From Pyxicephalus adspersus (Eukaryota > Chordata > Amphibia > Anura > Pyxicephalidae), in NCBI RefSeq assembly GCF_032062135.1, contig NC_092861.1, positions 58,892,993 through 58,956,992 on the forward strand: 64,000 nt of DNA, written 5' to 3'. Each line of letters opens with the position of its first letter. The stretch's first letter is position 1. Shown in pieces: positions 35,678 through 49,299 of the stretch. A model generated the notes under the pieces. The model was given only the letters and a program-made list of their open reading frames with translations. It did not search any database and had not been told where the DNA came from. The position numbers and the translations under genes are program-made.

Positions 35678-38600
35678 AGTGTGTGGCTTCCTATCCAATC
35701 AGCAGGTGAACGAAGTTCTTGATGGGTGTTCCCGTATTACAATATTGGCAACACATAAATACATTGTTTTAGCATGTATACCAGTTTACATACACAGATT
35801 TAGCTTGTTTATTTAACTGTTTGCTTGTTCATATCTGAAGTTAAAACTCTAGGTAAAATTAGCTAATGTAAAAATTAGTGGTACAGATAGAAAGTAGCAA
35901 AAATAGTCACATGGGGGGCGTAGGTTGGGCATAATAGCCTGAACATGTGTTTGATAAGAGCTTCTGCCACCTCCTCACCAAATTTTGTCATCTGATCACC
36001 TTCAATCCAAGATTTATTCACTTGTCAGAAGTGTTGCTTTCACAGGTCACAGTCTGCACCTACATGGCGCCAGAACCTGAATGGACTGGACTCCCTGGCA
36101 AGGCCTGGTTAGCCATCTTTTTCCCCCTTTGTTATAAAATAGTAAAGTGGTTTTAAATGAAAAGGGAAGGTTGTTTCCAACTATGTAAAATGAGTGGGCT
36201 GCAATCTGATTGTGACTAACTACTACTAGATATTTATATTTTTTGCTTTCATTTTTACTACCACAAAAGGGGTGACAAACAGTGACAAGTTATCTTTATG
36301 GAGACACCAAAAACCCAATAACTTCCTTTAACAGACTAAGTGCAAAAAAACAAAACAAAATAAAACTTGATCTGTGCTTACATTTTTCCCTGGTATGTGA
36401 TAGCCGTGATCTCAAATTAGACGTCTTCCATGATCACTGCAGGGAGGAGATACTCGATCTTTCCTCCTTAGTCCCTCCCAGTCATCCTAATAACATTTTA
36501 GTTCCTGCCCCATAGACATCTTATTCTCTAGATCCAGATTTCAAAGCTCATCTATGAATTCGGTAGCTCTCCCTCCAGACCTCCTTTGCTGGGTATCAAT
36601 CTGATTGGTAGCATCTCAGTATACATATTTTGATACATAAAGCAAGCAGCCTAGAGTGGGTTTATTGGGGAAAACCACCGCTGCATTACGAATAGGGGAG
36701 CTAAAGACATTCCCAGATAAAGGACCATGACAGGTAGGCTGTGTTTACTGTAAGCATATTGGGGCTCCAAGGAACTGGGATGGGGATGTAGGTAGGTTAT
36801 TAGCACTTTAGGTCAGTATAAATAATATGGTTGACTGTCCTGAGTATAAATACTTACATTATGAGACCCACAGTCCGTTAAAGTTGTTGAATGCTACATA
36901 ACTATCTACTCAGAATAAACCACGTCTTTATAGACAACACCATAATTCCTCTATCACTGCAGAACCATGTCACACTTGTGTTCTGCACTTCAGTCCACAG
37001 GAAACTGTTTGCCACACAGGCCAAAAGTTTTCCTGACAAAGCTTAATTTTTTAAATTAGACGGAGGTGTAGCTTTAGGCTGCGAATAGTAACAATGTGAA
37101 ATGTGTTTTTCTGACAGAACCTACATACAAAAAAGGCTTTAGTAAACAAAGAGAGAATGATAAAAAAACACTGCTTGCCACTTTTTCTGATTTGTTTTAA
37201 ACATTCTAAATGGACCTTTACACATACTACAAATACCATCCTAGAAATAAAGCCATTCAGACTGCAGACAGTCAGCAAAGGCATGGGGTATGGAGTATGG
37301 GTTTCTTTAGGGTATCCCAGTTTGTGCCCACATCCAAAAACAACACTGCTAGAGTAATTGGCTTCCATCATTTCCTCCAGAAAATGGCACTAGACTATAC
37401 AAGGAAACCTTGTGTTGTGTTGAAAGGTTTGTTTAAAACTACAGCCAAGGTCCCATTTTCTTACTATTCTATTGCAAAAACATTGCACAGGCCATGCAAG
37501 CTAAAGGTGTTTGAGGAAAAACAGGACAAACATATAAAAGTTTGCTTCTTTTCTATTGTTCATTTCTAAAGTTTATAAATATATAGATTATGTAAAATAT
37601 CTGTGGTGATAATTCCTAAAAGGTTCCATTAGATCAAGCTGATCATAAGAAACTTTATTGTGGAGCAAGGTTTGGATGGTTAATAGCAGTGGCAGACATA
37701 GCCAACAATTGGCCCCTGGCTTACCAACCCTAACTAACTTGAGGTCCCTATGAGGGCCTTTATTGGCTGAGGAAAATCCAGCGTGCTCATACAGTGGCAC
37801 ACCTTGCACCTCCCTATGTCCGCCCCTAAGTTATACCACAACTGTTACGTATAGATTTCTCTGCACTTGCCAGCAAGCTAGCCTGTTTATTCCTCAGGGA
37901 AGCTAATGGGTACTGAAGACACATATACTAGGATTCGTAGAGCCAAACTAGAAATAGCATCGCACTTTAATTACAGTCTTGCATTTTCAATGCTAGAAAC
38001 ATTAGCGACGGTGGATTGTTCTAAAGTTACACACACCCACTTAAATATTATAAACCATAGAAAAAATGAATCTCTCCAGCCAACATAAGTGTTTAACATT
38101 TGCTCTGATGTTGAATGAGGACAGGAAGCATTAACTTAAAAAAACCTTGTTTGTTGTCTCGCCTGCACATCAGATGTCAGACAAGTAATTTGCAAAGCAC
38201 TTAACAATGTGCAAAAATATGTGTACATCAAACATATTAAATGAAGCAGTAGTCCACATGAATAGAACACATCTTTAATAATCAATCCACCAATGTGTGT
38301 CACTCCGTACACCAGGTTCAATCCCACCACCTACTGGGGTGGAACTTTCTATTTACCCCCCGTTTGAAGGTAAGTCAAAGAGCACTTCACAAACATCTTC
38401 TCTCCCAATCTGGACTATTGCTGTATGATCTTGAACTCTGTGTATATTATTATCGCACTGACAAAACTGCATATTCTTATACCAGTATGTAAGTGTGCAA
38501 TGCTCAAAAAAGAAACCTCATGGAGTAATGGGTTTATTATAAAACTAAGCTTGGCTGAAATAGCAGGAAACATTGACAAGTACAACCAGCACTCCTGGAT

Positions 38601-39222
38601 AAGTGCACATGTGTGAGTTTCAACAAGTAACTAACATAGTGCCTCACTGAGTATTGGGTGTGGATCAATGCGTCACCAAATCTTGTCTAACATGTTTTGT
38701 CACCTAGATGTCTAACATTGATTACAGCTACAAAATTAACGACTCAGGCGATTGAAAGGCAACAGTGTCAGCTTGACAGGCTCAACTGCAAAGCTCTATG
38801 CTACCAGTTTAGCACTGGCGGAATGCCGATAGGAAAACATAATAAAGTGATACGCTTCTTCATTTCTAATAATGGAATCCGGGTGGGTTAGTGACCCAGA
38901 TATATTGTGACCCAGATATAAGATATTGTGTTACTGAGGTGAGGTCATCACCAAGCCTAAGGTTCAGAAGACTAGTTGAACAGAATTAGAAATCTTTTTG
39001 TCTGGTTAGATAACTTACCTGCATCATGTATTTTAGCAGTGTGTGTAACAGGTAAAATTCTTTGTTTTGGTATTCCAAATTTTTTGGAAGGGGGTGTGAT
39101 ATCTACATTCACAATAGTTATTTACAATTGTCATCCCATAAACCATATTAAGCCTTTCCCAAAGCTATCTAGACATCAGACAATGGCTAGGCCAAGCTGA
39201 ATTGTCTGTCACACTGTGGTCC
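35678..39222. other. unassigned AT-rich DNA
   Basis: No gene or repeat family recognised. Frames at 37051-37569 overlap on both strands without domain signature. Confidence 0.5.
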
Positions 39223-39431
39223 GATTTATTAAAGTTCTCCAAGGCTGAAGAGCGTACACTTTCATCAGTGAAGCTGGGTAATTGTGCAAATCTGGAATGG
39301 ATTTCTTAAAATCAAGCTATTTGTTAGCAAATGTTTTCAATCTAAGACCAGATCCATTCCAGGTTTGCTGGATCACCCATCCTCACTGATTAAAGTATAT
39401 TCTCTCCAGCCTTGGAGAACTTTAATAAATA
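39223..39431. mobile_element. foldback MITE (209 bp), copy 1
   Basis: The two halves are near-complementary over almost the whole length. GATTTATTAAAGTTCTCCAA at the left pairs with TTGGAGAACTTTAATAAAT at the right. CACTTTCATCAGTGAAGCTG pairs with the complement of CCTCACTGATTAAAGTATA, and CTGGAATGGATTT with the complement of AGATCCATTCCAG. A second copy lies at 61768-61960. Non-coding; could form a long hairpin RNA if transcribed. Confidence 0.85.
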
Positions 39432-39734
39432 AAACTTGACTCTTGTGATCACTGTGTGCACAGATCCCAGGAATTGTTTAAAATGTTATTTTTATTATTT
39501 TATTTCTTTTACACCTTTCCATCTACCCATCAATTAGACAAGAATGTAGTAGAAATCTCACAAATGGAAACACATACAAACAATAAACACTTGAATTCAG
39601 CACCACCCATTGTGCAGGACATGGAGTTGACTAGGGTAATTCAGATGAAGCCATGGCCGCTATGTCCAAACCATTTACTACCCCTCCTTTTAACCACACC
39701 CCTTAATAAAACAGCATGACACTAATTGTTGGTA
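39432..39734. other. unassigned DNA
   Basis: Contains an 87-codon frame (39456-39719) without a recognisable domain. Confidence 0.45.
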
Positions 39735-40140
39735 AAATTGGCCATAGCAGCCCCTTTATTTAACAATAACACATTTCTTTTAAATAACAAAGACCTTTTT
39801 ACGTAACAACAACCGAACATTTTTAGTCTTCCAGGCGGGGGGCTCCCCCCCTTTTAGTCCATGAACGCCCCCACTCCAACCTCTTCTTCTCCAATCATCT
39901 CCGCTCCACTTCCCGGCCCCCAGCTGCCAGTACACCGACTTGGGGACAATTAGCGGGTTCTACCTCCACAACTTAGCCCCCACAACAACCAAGTGTCCCC
40001 CCTCCCCCCTCTCACTCCCCCCTTTTATACCCTTTTCTCCCACCAATCCAAGCCCTCAATTTTCCGGCACTTTTCCTTTATTTTTTTATTTTATTTTTTT
40101 TTTTTAACCCCTGTCCCTGTCTTCCCTTCCCCCCTGTCAT
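39735..40140. repeat. pyrimidine-rich block, possible reverse retroelement end
   Basis: The plus strand is strongly C+T rich with runs such as CCCCCCTCCCCCCTCTCACT (about 39997) and a T-rich tract at 40075-40106. The left part carries AACAATAACACATTTC and TACGTAACAACAACCGAAC. A purine-rich transcript from the minus strand, such as a retroelement end, would explain it, but no family could be assigned. Confidence 0.4.
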
Positions 40141-43100
40141 GAGGCCCTTTGCCAATCTGGCTTCAGGCCTACTTTATTAATTACAACTTCCAAAAAGCCA
40201 CACTTATGATGTCAATATGTACAAACATTTGTATAGTTACCCTATCTACACAGAACTGCAAGCTAAGAGACCTGCATGGTGAGGAGTGTCAGTATTCCTC
40301 CTGGTTTCGTCTACGGTGAATTGCTGCAACAAGTGCAGGCTGAGCTGGCCTCTTGTGGCTAATTATTTTGTAGTATTTATCATTAACAGGGAGTCAGGCA
40401 CTCTTTATTTTTGTCATCATATTTCATGATTATTTGGAGTATCATCATTATTTGGTATCATTGCATATAGATGCTTGGCCTGTACGTTGGCTTGTTAGGG
40501 CTGGATTTGTGAATATTATTCTTTTGTAGGGGAGGGGTTGTTTGTGTTGCTTTTAATTATTCTGCTGTTTTTTTTACCTCTCATTGGGGTCAATAACTGT
40601 TTGTGTTTTTTTTCAATACTCTTTTGTAAATTATATATGTGTATCTATGTGTGTTGTTGCGAAATACTTCACAATCATAAAAACACAGGATTCAAGCAGA
40701 TAGTGCCCTTGGTATGAATGGATCACAGAACTTCATGTTGCAGCAAAGAATGCTAACCACTTCTGCCCACATGGTGACCTTTTAATTCCTTCTGGCCTTG
40801 TGCAGTCTAGGTACAGCATGCAGGATGATTATAATCTCCAATATAGGCTTAACACCAGAGAACAGTACTCACATGCATGTATCAGTGGCAGTCAGGGAGT
40901 GTGGATGTAGCACCAGGAACAGCTACTGATACCACACAAAGTCTGTTTTGTTAGATAATGCTAAGGACATCTGAATACTTTAATCTTTATTGTTAAATGT
41001 AAAACCAATATTTGTCAAATGCCTTTGTAAAAAATAAGGATCTATGATGTCACAAGAATTCATTTTCAATGCCTGAGTGTATCCATAACATACACCACAT
41101 TCATACCGAAGCAGCACAGTAACACTTGTACGCAGAATGCTCCCAACAGTCATTGTTTAATGGCCCTTCTTTGAATATATTTATGTGGATTTTCAGGTCA
41201 AACTTCAAGGCTTCTCAATGCCCCCAAGGAACTTGATAAAAGAACATTTGTGTGATGCCCTTGCGAATATGAGTATATTAAAGAAAAATCTAAACAAATT
41301 TTCAGTAATTGTGTAATTTTAAAATTAAATGACAGTTAGGTAAACCCTTTTTGTATCATTTAAAAATCATGTTTTGCATCAACTATTGTTGAAGATACTG
41401 TGACGTCTAGTTGAAGGTTGTAGAAGGGTGCATTTTATCTTTTGTTTATGCTCACTTAAGTGTTAAAATTGTATCCTAATATCTAGATGGCTTTGTATCG
41501 AACCAACAGGACTAAATCTTGAAAATATCAAGTGGTTGTGGTATGTTTTATAACCTTTGTCGGCGATCACAGTATGCTGTCACGTGCAACTAACCAAGAC
41601 CTAAAGTGTAAAGCCAGGGATTATGGAAGGGTTAGGACCTCAGTCAGGTTTGTATTACTTCCTATTTTCCTGGTTGGGCTTCTCTGTTTGTCCTAGTGGT
41701 GGGAAAGATCTCCAGGACAGGTCAGCATGGTCAATCCATGCTTTTACACTTGTCACTGAAACAGGAGGATATGGAGAAACCAGAGGAAATATTCTAGAGG
41801 CACCAATCAGGGACACAGAAAAAATAAATAAATAAAAAGGTTTTAACTATTAAACTCTAACTAAAAAGAAAACAAAAATGTTTAAAGTTTTTTTTAATTT
41901 TATGATTGCATGGCATAAAATAAATACATCCCCCAATCCAGCAGGTTTCAATAGGTCTGGAAAATGATCATTTGCCTGTAGACAATTTAACAATACAGAT
42001 CCTTACCAGGGCAGGTGATTTTCTGTATTGGTTATTTTGTTTATGGCAGGGATTGTTGTCACCTTAGATAAACCATAAACATGCACATTGTAATAAGGAC
42101 CAAAATAAGTCTTTTTAGTGGTTGGAATCTAAATATATGTATGGTCGTATATATGAAAGGCTTTAAGGAATTAAATATTGTTCATATGTTGTTGTTGTTA
42201 TTATTATTATATGTACCCCATTCTGAGACATGACAATGTCATTTTTTTGTAGGCAAAATAATTCATATAAAATAAGGATGTTGTACCAATGTAAACAAGA
42301 TTTGCACACAATACCAGGTGGCATAATTCTTGTCCCATGATAGTCAATAAAATATTTGCTTGCCAATGTTCTTGGCCAACCATTTAAACCCAAGATTACT
42401 TTGACTGATAGTGACTGAGATTTCACAGTAATTGATTATAGTGTTTTTGAAGCTAATTTTCAAGAACAGCTATACATTGACTTGATTGCATATTTCAATA
42501 AGCTATTTATTTTATTAAAAAAAAAAACTCTTAACAGGACAGTAAGCAAAAATAATGCTCTACTTTCAATAAATACCAGTCAGTTCAACCCATCTGACTA
42601 TCCTGTTCTAGAATAAATCTCTGTACAGAAATAAAGTCTGAGAAACACCTGCAGGTCATCCTTGTGAAAGGGACAGAACTCAGCACACGAGCAAACATAA
42701 ACCATTAAATCGATTTTATGAAACACCTTTTTTACCAGCATTTCTAAACTGGTATTCGATATGTGAAGGTTCTTATTTATCCAGGTTATTGTATATCTTG
42801 TAGTAGTTAGTCACATTTAACTGGACTTGTTCTTGTGATGATAAAGATCTTTCACAGCTTTCCAAGCTGCTTCAGTTATTTGTCTCTGTTATTTCTAATC
42901 TTTTCAAGCTCTCAGTATTACATACAGTACCTCTGCTGTTTTTAAGGCAGAATACAATCTTTGTAGCATTCAAGTTACAAATAAAGCGATGTGCACAGAT
43001 AAGGCAATGTACACTGAAATTAACATAATGTTCATCAGAATTTAGTGGGACACCAAAAGGAGATACACATAAGCTACAAGTGGCCAAATAAAAAGGTAGA

Positions 43101-45621
43101 GCATAAAAAATGGTGATTAATTAAAACTCAATAACCAAAATTTATATAAATCAGGCAAATTTTATTACACTAAAAAATAAAACAATAATTATGCTTGGTT
43201 GCTTTTGGCACAAAGCTATACTGTTAGGTTCTTTTTTAATGAAACATTCCTATAGCACTAACAGTGTAAATTTCTGGTACATATGACCTCAAGCTGTCCT
43301 CTTTTGGAAAATGTGAGCATATTATCTTACAACAATGGCTGTTGGATGCTAGAGGAAGAATGCTGATTTAAAACATGGACAGCGTGTCAAAAGACCTACT
43401 TATAATTCCTAAGGCAGTGTACCATCCACAGAGCATGTGTATACCAACAGTAGTACATGACCTTTACTTTGGGAAATGACACTCAAATCTAAATTAGCAG
43501 CTTGAAACATTTTCTGTTGAGGCTTCTAATACAGAACAGTGATGACCTGTGAGCTTTACATCTTGGAAAAATCCAAAACTACAACTCTTGCCAAATTATA
43601 AAGACAAGTTAAACTAAAATGAATTGTTTTTATATCTCTATTTATCACAATCTCAAAAATTTCTAACTCAAGAAACACAAAAACTGTAACATAAAACATT
43701 TTAAAGTCATGTACATACATTTTATGGAAAATAAAACTAGAGGCATATGTAAATATTGACACCGTATCTTGCTCATTAAAAAAATTAGAAATGTTGTTAT
43801 CTCTTCATTTGATATTCTGGTAGTAAATAGGAATTGAAAACAATCAAAGGTAATAATGCATGCAATCAAATAATATTTAAAATATTTTAAATGCATGCAG
43901 ATTTTACACTTTGCAGAGTAGTTTAGTCTTTGTTATGCAGACATATCTGTAATGCATCAGTCTGTTATCACTTTGCCACTTTATTATAAATGAATTTTTT
44001 TTCAACCCTATTCTATGCACCACCTTCTGTGAACTCACTTCTATGTGAATTTAATTTATTTCTGTACATTCTATACAGAGTGTCTATACCACCCTCTACC
44101 TCAGTCCGTCCATACTTTTGTCTGTCACAGTCAACTTCTATCTTAGTAGTCTGTAACACTTTGTTCACACCTTCTGCCTTTGTCTGTCCACATTGCTTCT
44201 TCCCAGCTTCTGGAAGAACTTTCAGCTAGTCATGGATGCATTGAAAAAATGTTAAGGTTCCTATATAAGTTTTTGGACATGCAGAAGAGCAGAGCAGACC
44301 TTGCTATGGAAATAATCCATAAACTGTTCTTAAGGCTTGGCTTTTCCAGCTACATCTGCAGCCGCCAATCTCTGTATGGCAACACTAAACAACAGTTCAC
44401 AATGGTATTCCACTTGTTGTGTATAAATCTGCCCTGCCGTAACAGTATAAATAAATCACCCCAATATGCTGAAACACATTTACAGTAGGCAATGATGTCC
44501 ATTAGTATTTAGCTGCTAGATAAACATGGCTTTGTAGCTCACTCGTGTGCCCCAGCAAAAAAATGGAAACACTTAACCATTGAAGGATGTGACACAGTTA
44601 ATAACAGCAAGTCTAAATGATACAAGCATTTGTTTCATCATAAGATAACCGAAAGCAAAAAAAAAAACAGTTTATTTATATTTTGCTTAGGTAAAACATG
44701 TTGGGTAACTATGGTCACTGTGTACTACAGGATCATAGGGTATGTTTGGATATTTTTTTTTTAAATATCCACTTGGTTAAATTTGTAAAATTAAAGTAAG
44801 ATTTTAAGCTATAAGTGATAAGTGTAATAGTAAATAAAGAAGTATAAAGAAGAATGATCTATATAAATAAGTATGTTATATTGTTGTACAATAAAAAGTT
44901 AATCACTTCAACAACAGCTCACCGACATAGTAACAACTGTAAACAGGAATGGCAAAAAAAAGCACATTGCTTGGATTGCTTGTAGGTCTGATAGTACACA
45001 CCTAGATATACGCCGATATTAAGTTTCACCTGGTATGTTAAAGGAAGAAGAAAGCTATTTACACAAAGAGCACACAGAGCAAGCTAATAAACTCAATGTA
45101 AATACATTTTGATGGCATTTGTATAAATTCTATTGTTTCCAAGGGAAAAAGTATTACTTAAGTTCTTAGTTTACTACTCAAGAGCAGATCCCCTGCAAAC
45201 TTGATCTACTGATCAATATTCAGATCGGCTGGAAGTCCCACAACACATTTTAATTCTGCCCTTCTGATCATTTTTTTCTGGACAGAAAGTCTTTGGAAAT
45301 TTAATTGTTCTTACACAGATTGCAACTTGTGTACATTTGATTAATAGTTGCAACTTTTACAACCAATTGTCAGTGTAAAAGTCCACCTTCTGAAAATACT
45401 AGTTGCCTTGTACTTGTACCAAGCCATTATTGAAAAATTATAAATGCCAGAAGATCAGCAACAACCAAGACCAACCAAGTTCAGTTGGTCATCAATTGTA
45501 GCCCATATTTTTCTCCAATGACAGGTTTTCAGATTGTTGCCCAAAATTACATCCCAACTTGGTGGATGTAAATTATTTTACATTTGGGTTGAATTTTTTT
45601 AAATCTTGTACATGGCGTCAA
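40141..45621. other. unassigned AT-rich DNA
   Basis: No gene recognised. The 41605-41840 stretch, with ACTTCCTATTTTCCTGG and GGGAAAGATCTCCAGGACAG, resembles a dispersed repeat more than unique DNA, at low confidence. A GTT/ATT microsatellite lies at about 42188-42210. Confidence 0.45.
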
Positions 45622-45623
45622 TA

Positions 45624-46128
45624 CAGGTAGTCTCCCGTTTAAGGACATCTGACATACGGACGACTCCTAGATACGGACAGGGCTTCCCTGCTCGCTCGTG
45701 TGCAGAACAGAGGCTTGATGGGGGGGAAGTGGGCTGTTTGCATGACTTGCAGAAGAAATCTTTTGCTAAACACAGCTGAGGTTGTGGTTGATCTTAAGGA
45801 CAGGGCTCTTTCTGCAGCCTCTTGTAACTCTTTATTGACCAAGACAAACTCTGCAGTTGTTTCTTTTTGCATATCAAAGCACAGCATACACTAAAGGTTA
45901 TTGAATGTCTAGGCGCCATAAAGTTTTTTTTTTTTTTTTTTTTTCTTTGTTTGTGATTAACTCACAGTGAAGATTTTATACAGTAACTGACACCATGCTG
46001 TCCAACGATATGTTGACAAATATCTGTACTAATTTATTAAAATAATGTACCTGGTCTGACTTACATACAAATTCAATTTAAGAACAAATCTACAGTCCCT
46101 ATCTCGCATGTAACCCGGGGACTACCTG
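45624..46128 (-). mobile_element. pogo/Tigger-like MITE, complete (505 bp)
   Basis: Terminal inverted repeats CAGGTAGTCTCCCGTTTAAG (left) and CAGGTAGTCCCCGGGTTACA (right, read inward), flanked by TA at 45622-45623 and 46129-46130. CAGG ends and TA target are characteristic of pogo-type elements. The interior has a T21-type tract near 45927-45947 and shares blocks in reverse with the truncated copy at 938-1352. The short frames inside (45639-45894) are not transposase. Confidence 0.85.
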
Positions 46129-46130
46129 TA

Positions 46131-47517
46131 TTTCCAGATCTGTACTTCTGTGTATGAGAAGGGTAAAGGTAGAGAGCCCCAAACTATTGAAGAAGCGGTC
46201 CAGTAGTAATTTTTAATGCCACTAATCATATATAATATATTGGCATTATAATTTACTACTATAATTAACTTCTTTTTTTGTGTGGGCTGTCTCTCTTGTA
46301 TGTGTCAGTTTTTTCTCTCAGTGTCAGTCTTACCAATAATTACAGAGTTGCCTCTCATCATGGAAATTGGTATTTTCACCCTAATATCTTATGTCCAGAA
46401 ATGGGAGTCTAGAAATGGGAGCGGGCACACCACTGCACCAGTCTGTCAATATAAATCTGCCACAATGTGCAAAGATACTGTACATATTTGCACATTATGG
46501 CAAACAACTCATGGGGGCCCAAAATTGTACAGGTTGCTTTGCTTTAATTGTGGGACAATATTCAAGCTGTAGTACACTATAAAAAGTGTCACTGGAAACA
46601 TCTTCAATGATCGTTTCAAGAAATAGTAGTAATGACCTACTTGTTCTGTTCTATGGGAGGGAGGAAAAGAGGAAGGCACCCTACTGTGTCCTTTCCTAAT
46701 ATTAAAAATACCAGTCATTAGAAGTCCTTGCTTATGATTCTAGCAAAGTAGATCACTAAAAAAATATTACCAGACTGTTCTACTGCTAAATTTTCACCCA
46801 AGATGATCACACATGATCTAGATACAAAAACCTAACATCTGTATGAGGCTTTGGAGGATACTGATGGTGCCTGTGACCAGTGTTTATGGTGGCACTGATA
46901 ACTGGTATGGTTGGTATTAACAAACACTCCCGATTGTGAGCATAGCTTGCAAAAAAGTGGCCTGACAGCCTGTGAAGAGAAGCAAGGAAATCAACCAAAA
47001 TTCTTGCTAACTGCAGCACTTGAGTATAAAATCTCACTGGCCTACAGACTAATAAAGACATTTTTGGGTGTTTTATAATTCATCATATAGAGAGGCAGAT
47101 TGCATTATATGCTGTGTGCTTACTTTACAGGGAAATATCAATGGAGAATATGATATACACAATATGGGAAAGTTCTGGTACTAAAGCTCCGTTTACAAAG
47201 CTTTCACACCAGGATTCATATTCTTATTTTCAGAAAAGTGGCAGTTACTTTCAGTTGAGCCCAATAGAAAATGAAAATTACACTTACATGGCTGAAAATA
47301 TCATTGTCATTGTGAATAGAGCCCCATGTATCAATTTACATCTCACAATCTATTCCGATAATTACTTCTGACAATTGTAAAATAAATTACAGACTGACAG
47401 TACTCAGGCCTTCATAACAAACCATGTGTGTTTTGTCTGCCTGCAGGTATTTATAGCAGCCACTGATGCAACAAAGAAGGGGCACCAGACATCCCTCTAC
47501 TGGCAATAGCAGAAATG
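46131..47517. other. unassigned DNA with one MITE fragment
   Basis: At about 46590-46700, GTCACTGGAAACATCTTC, ATGATCGTTTCAAG, GTTCTATGGGAGGGAGG and GGCACCCTACTGTGTCC match the TTAAGCTACGT MITE family core. The rest is unrecognised. Confidence 0.45.
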
Positions 47518-48021
47518 ACTTAAAGCGTACCTAAACTCAGAATTTTCACTTTACATAAAGGGTAGAGGGGTAGACAACCCTTTTATGTAAGGTAAAAATT
47601 CTGTTTTTTTCTTTTAGGTGCAACACCCTTTTTTTTTAAAAAAAGCACTGCCCCCTAGGCGATCAAGAATGAATAGGAGCACAAAGCCTCCCGGGATACC
47701 TATGTTAGGCATTCCAGAAGGCCTTTTCGTGGGGAAAATTTGTCCATCTCACGCATGCCCAGTGACATTGGCAAAAATTTTTCATTCTTGATCCTTTCGC
47801 CACTTGATCTCGAGCCTGGGTCGGGTAACGTAGGATGAAGAACCCGGGAAGAAGCGACGAAGATGGCGGTGTCCGGTGCGCCAGCTCGGGGACGGATGCC
47901 AGGACGACGCGGGACCAGATGCAAAACACCCCTGGATGGATCAGACTGCCCTGCAGGGTTGAAGGTAAGTGCATTTTTTTTTTTTTTTTTGGCAATTTTT
48001 AGTTTAGTTCCTGTTTTAAGT
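47518..48021. mobile_element. 504-bp MITE, ACTTAAAG ends (copy 2)
   Basis: Same family as 20531-21058. Left ACTTAAAGCGTACCTAAACT and right ACTTAAAACAGGAACTAAAC (read inward). Shared interior blocks include CACTGCCCCCTAGGCGATC, ATCCTTTCGCCACTTGATCT and CCCTGCAGGGTTGAAGGTAA, with poly(T) before the right end. Two gaps relative to copy 1 shorten it. Confidence 0.8.
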
Positions 48022-48094
48022 TTGAAATAATATTCAGAGACCTAACTTTTCATGTTGTTATTGCAATAAAAATGCATGTTTAAAGTGGAACTTT

Positions 48095-48265
48095 AAGCTG
48101 TGTATGGATATCAAATTTCTGTTGCTGGAAACGATTTTTCATGACAATTTCCAGTGAGAGTAGAACGAATGAGTGCTGTACACATAGTGCTGTTCAGCTT
48201 GATGGAGAGAGTAGGAAGATGAGTTAGAGGCACCCACTGCATCCTCCTCTATAGAAAATGACAGT
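48095..48265. mobile_element. TTAAGCTACGT family MITE, right end missing
   Basis: Starts TTAAGCTGTGTATGGATATC, a diverged form of the TTAAGCTACGTACACAC end. It then has TTGCTGGAAACGATTTTTCA, GACAATTTCCAGTGAGAGTA, GAACGAATGAGTGCTGTACA, GGCACCCACTGC and CCTCCTCTATAGAAAATGAC. It links the ends of the 13144 element with the interior motifs of the 17466 element. Confidence 0.6.
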
Positions 48266-49295
48266 AGTGAGTTGTGTAGTGAGAGTGAAAACAAAAAGTG
48301 AACAAACTGTGTACATCTGTTTGTGGGTATCCCTCTTCGTTGTATCCCACAGATGTAATCAGCGCAGTGACAGTACCCATGGAGGTATCCACTGTGTGAT
48401 CAAGTTTATGTTCCTGACCAGGGGTGAGGTTGCAAAAACCTGGTCCTTTTCTGTTGAACCTGAAAATCCCATCGGAAATTAACATCATGATGCAGGCGCA
48501 GCAGATAATGACATGATCTGCTCAGACAAACAATGTCCTTGGAAACAATGTGTTTTACGGCAGTTGTCTGGGATAGGAAGTTAGGAACATGCCTACAGGA
48601 GAGGGGGAACACGGGTAGTAACAATTTAGGGTGTTGAACATTCATTTTCTATTCACAAGCTGAGGCATTCGTAGATCAGGGTATTGCTAAACTGCTTGGT
48701 AGTCCGAAAAGAGATACTGACAATATACTGTCTGTCAGAGGGGCCTGGATCACAACACTGTATAAGGATGGAGTGAGCTCATGACTGTGCTGCTGCTTCT
48801 TCTCTGTCCAGACACAGGCCAAGGGCAGCCTAACGATGGCTTGGGCTCAAAGGAAGTAGACTGCAGGTGAAGAATAATGTGCTAATATTTGGCTTGCCTG
48901 TTCCAGCCAACCCCATTAACAACAGCCACACTGCTCTGCCATTTTCAGCAGCTTACTAGCTGAGAATAGCAAAGCAATGTAGGAAAGTTAGTGTGCTGAC
49001 AGGTGGCGGAGCTGCTGAGAATGGGGGAGCAGTGTAAGCCTTACATACACTACTCTTCTATTCTCAGCAGCTGTGATCACACTGTCCCTAGCTGGGTTGG
49101 GGACCTCTGCTGTAGAGGTTGCTCTGGGTTCCTCAGACTGTGGCCCATTGACCTCCCATTTGATGAGTGCCTGCATATTTCTTTGTCCAAATCACCCGGT
49201 ATAACCAGCTGCATAACTCTAATCTTTTTAGGTCACTATAAAGGTGGGGGCATTATTTTCACTGGCCAGGGGTTTAGTGGGGAGGGCAGGGGTGG
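48266..49295. other. unassigned DNA
   Basis: GCAGCTGCTGAGAAT-like motifs recur on both strands at 48940-49070, giving weak inverted repeats. No gene is recognised. Confidence 0.45.
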
Positions 49296-49299
49296 GAAT

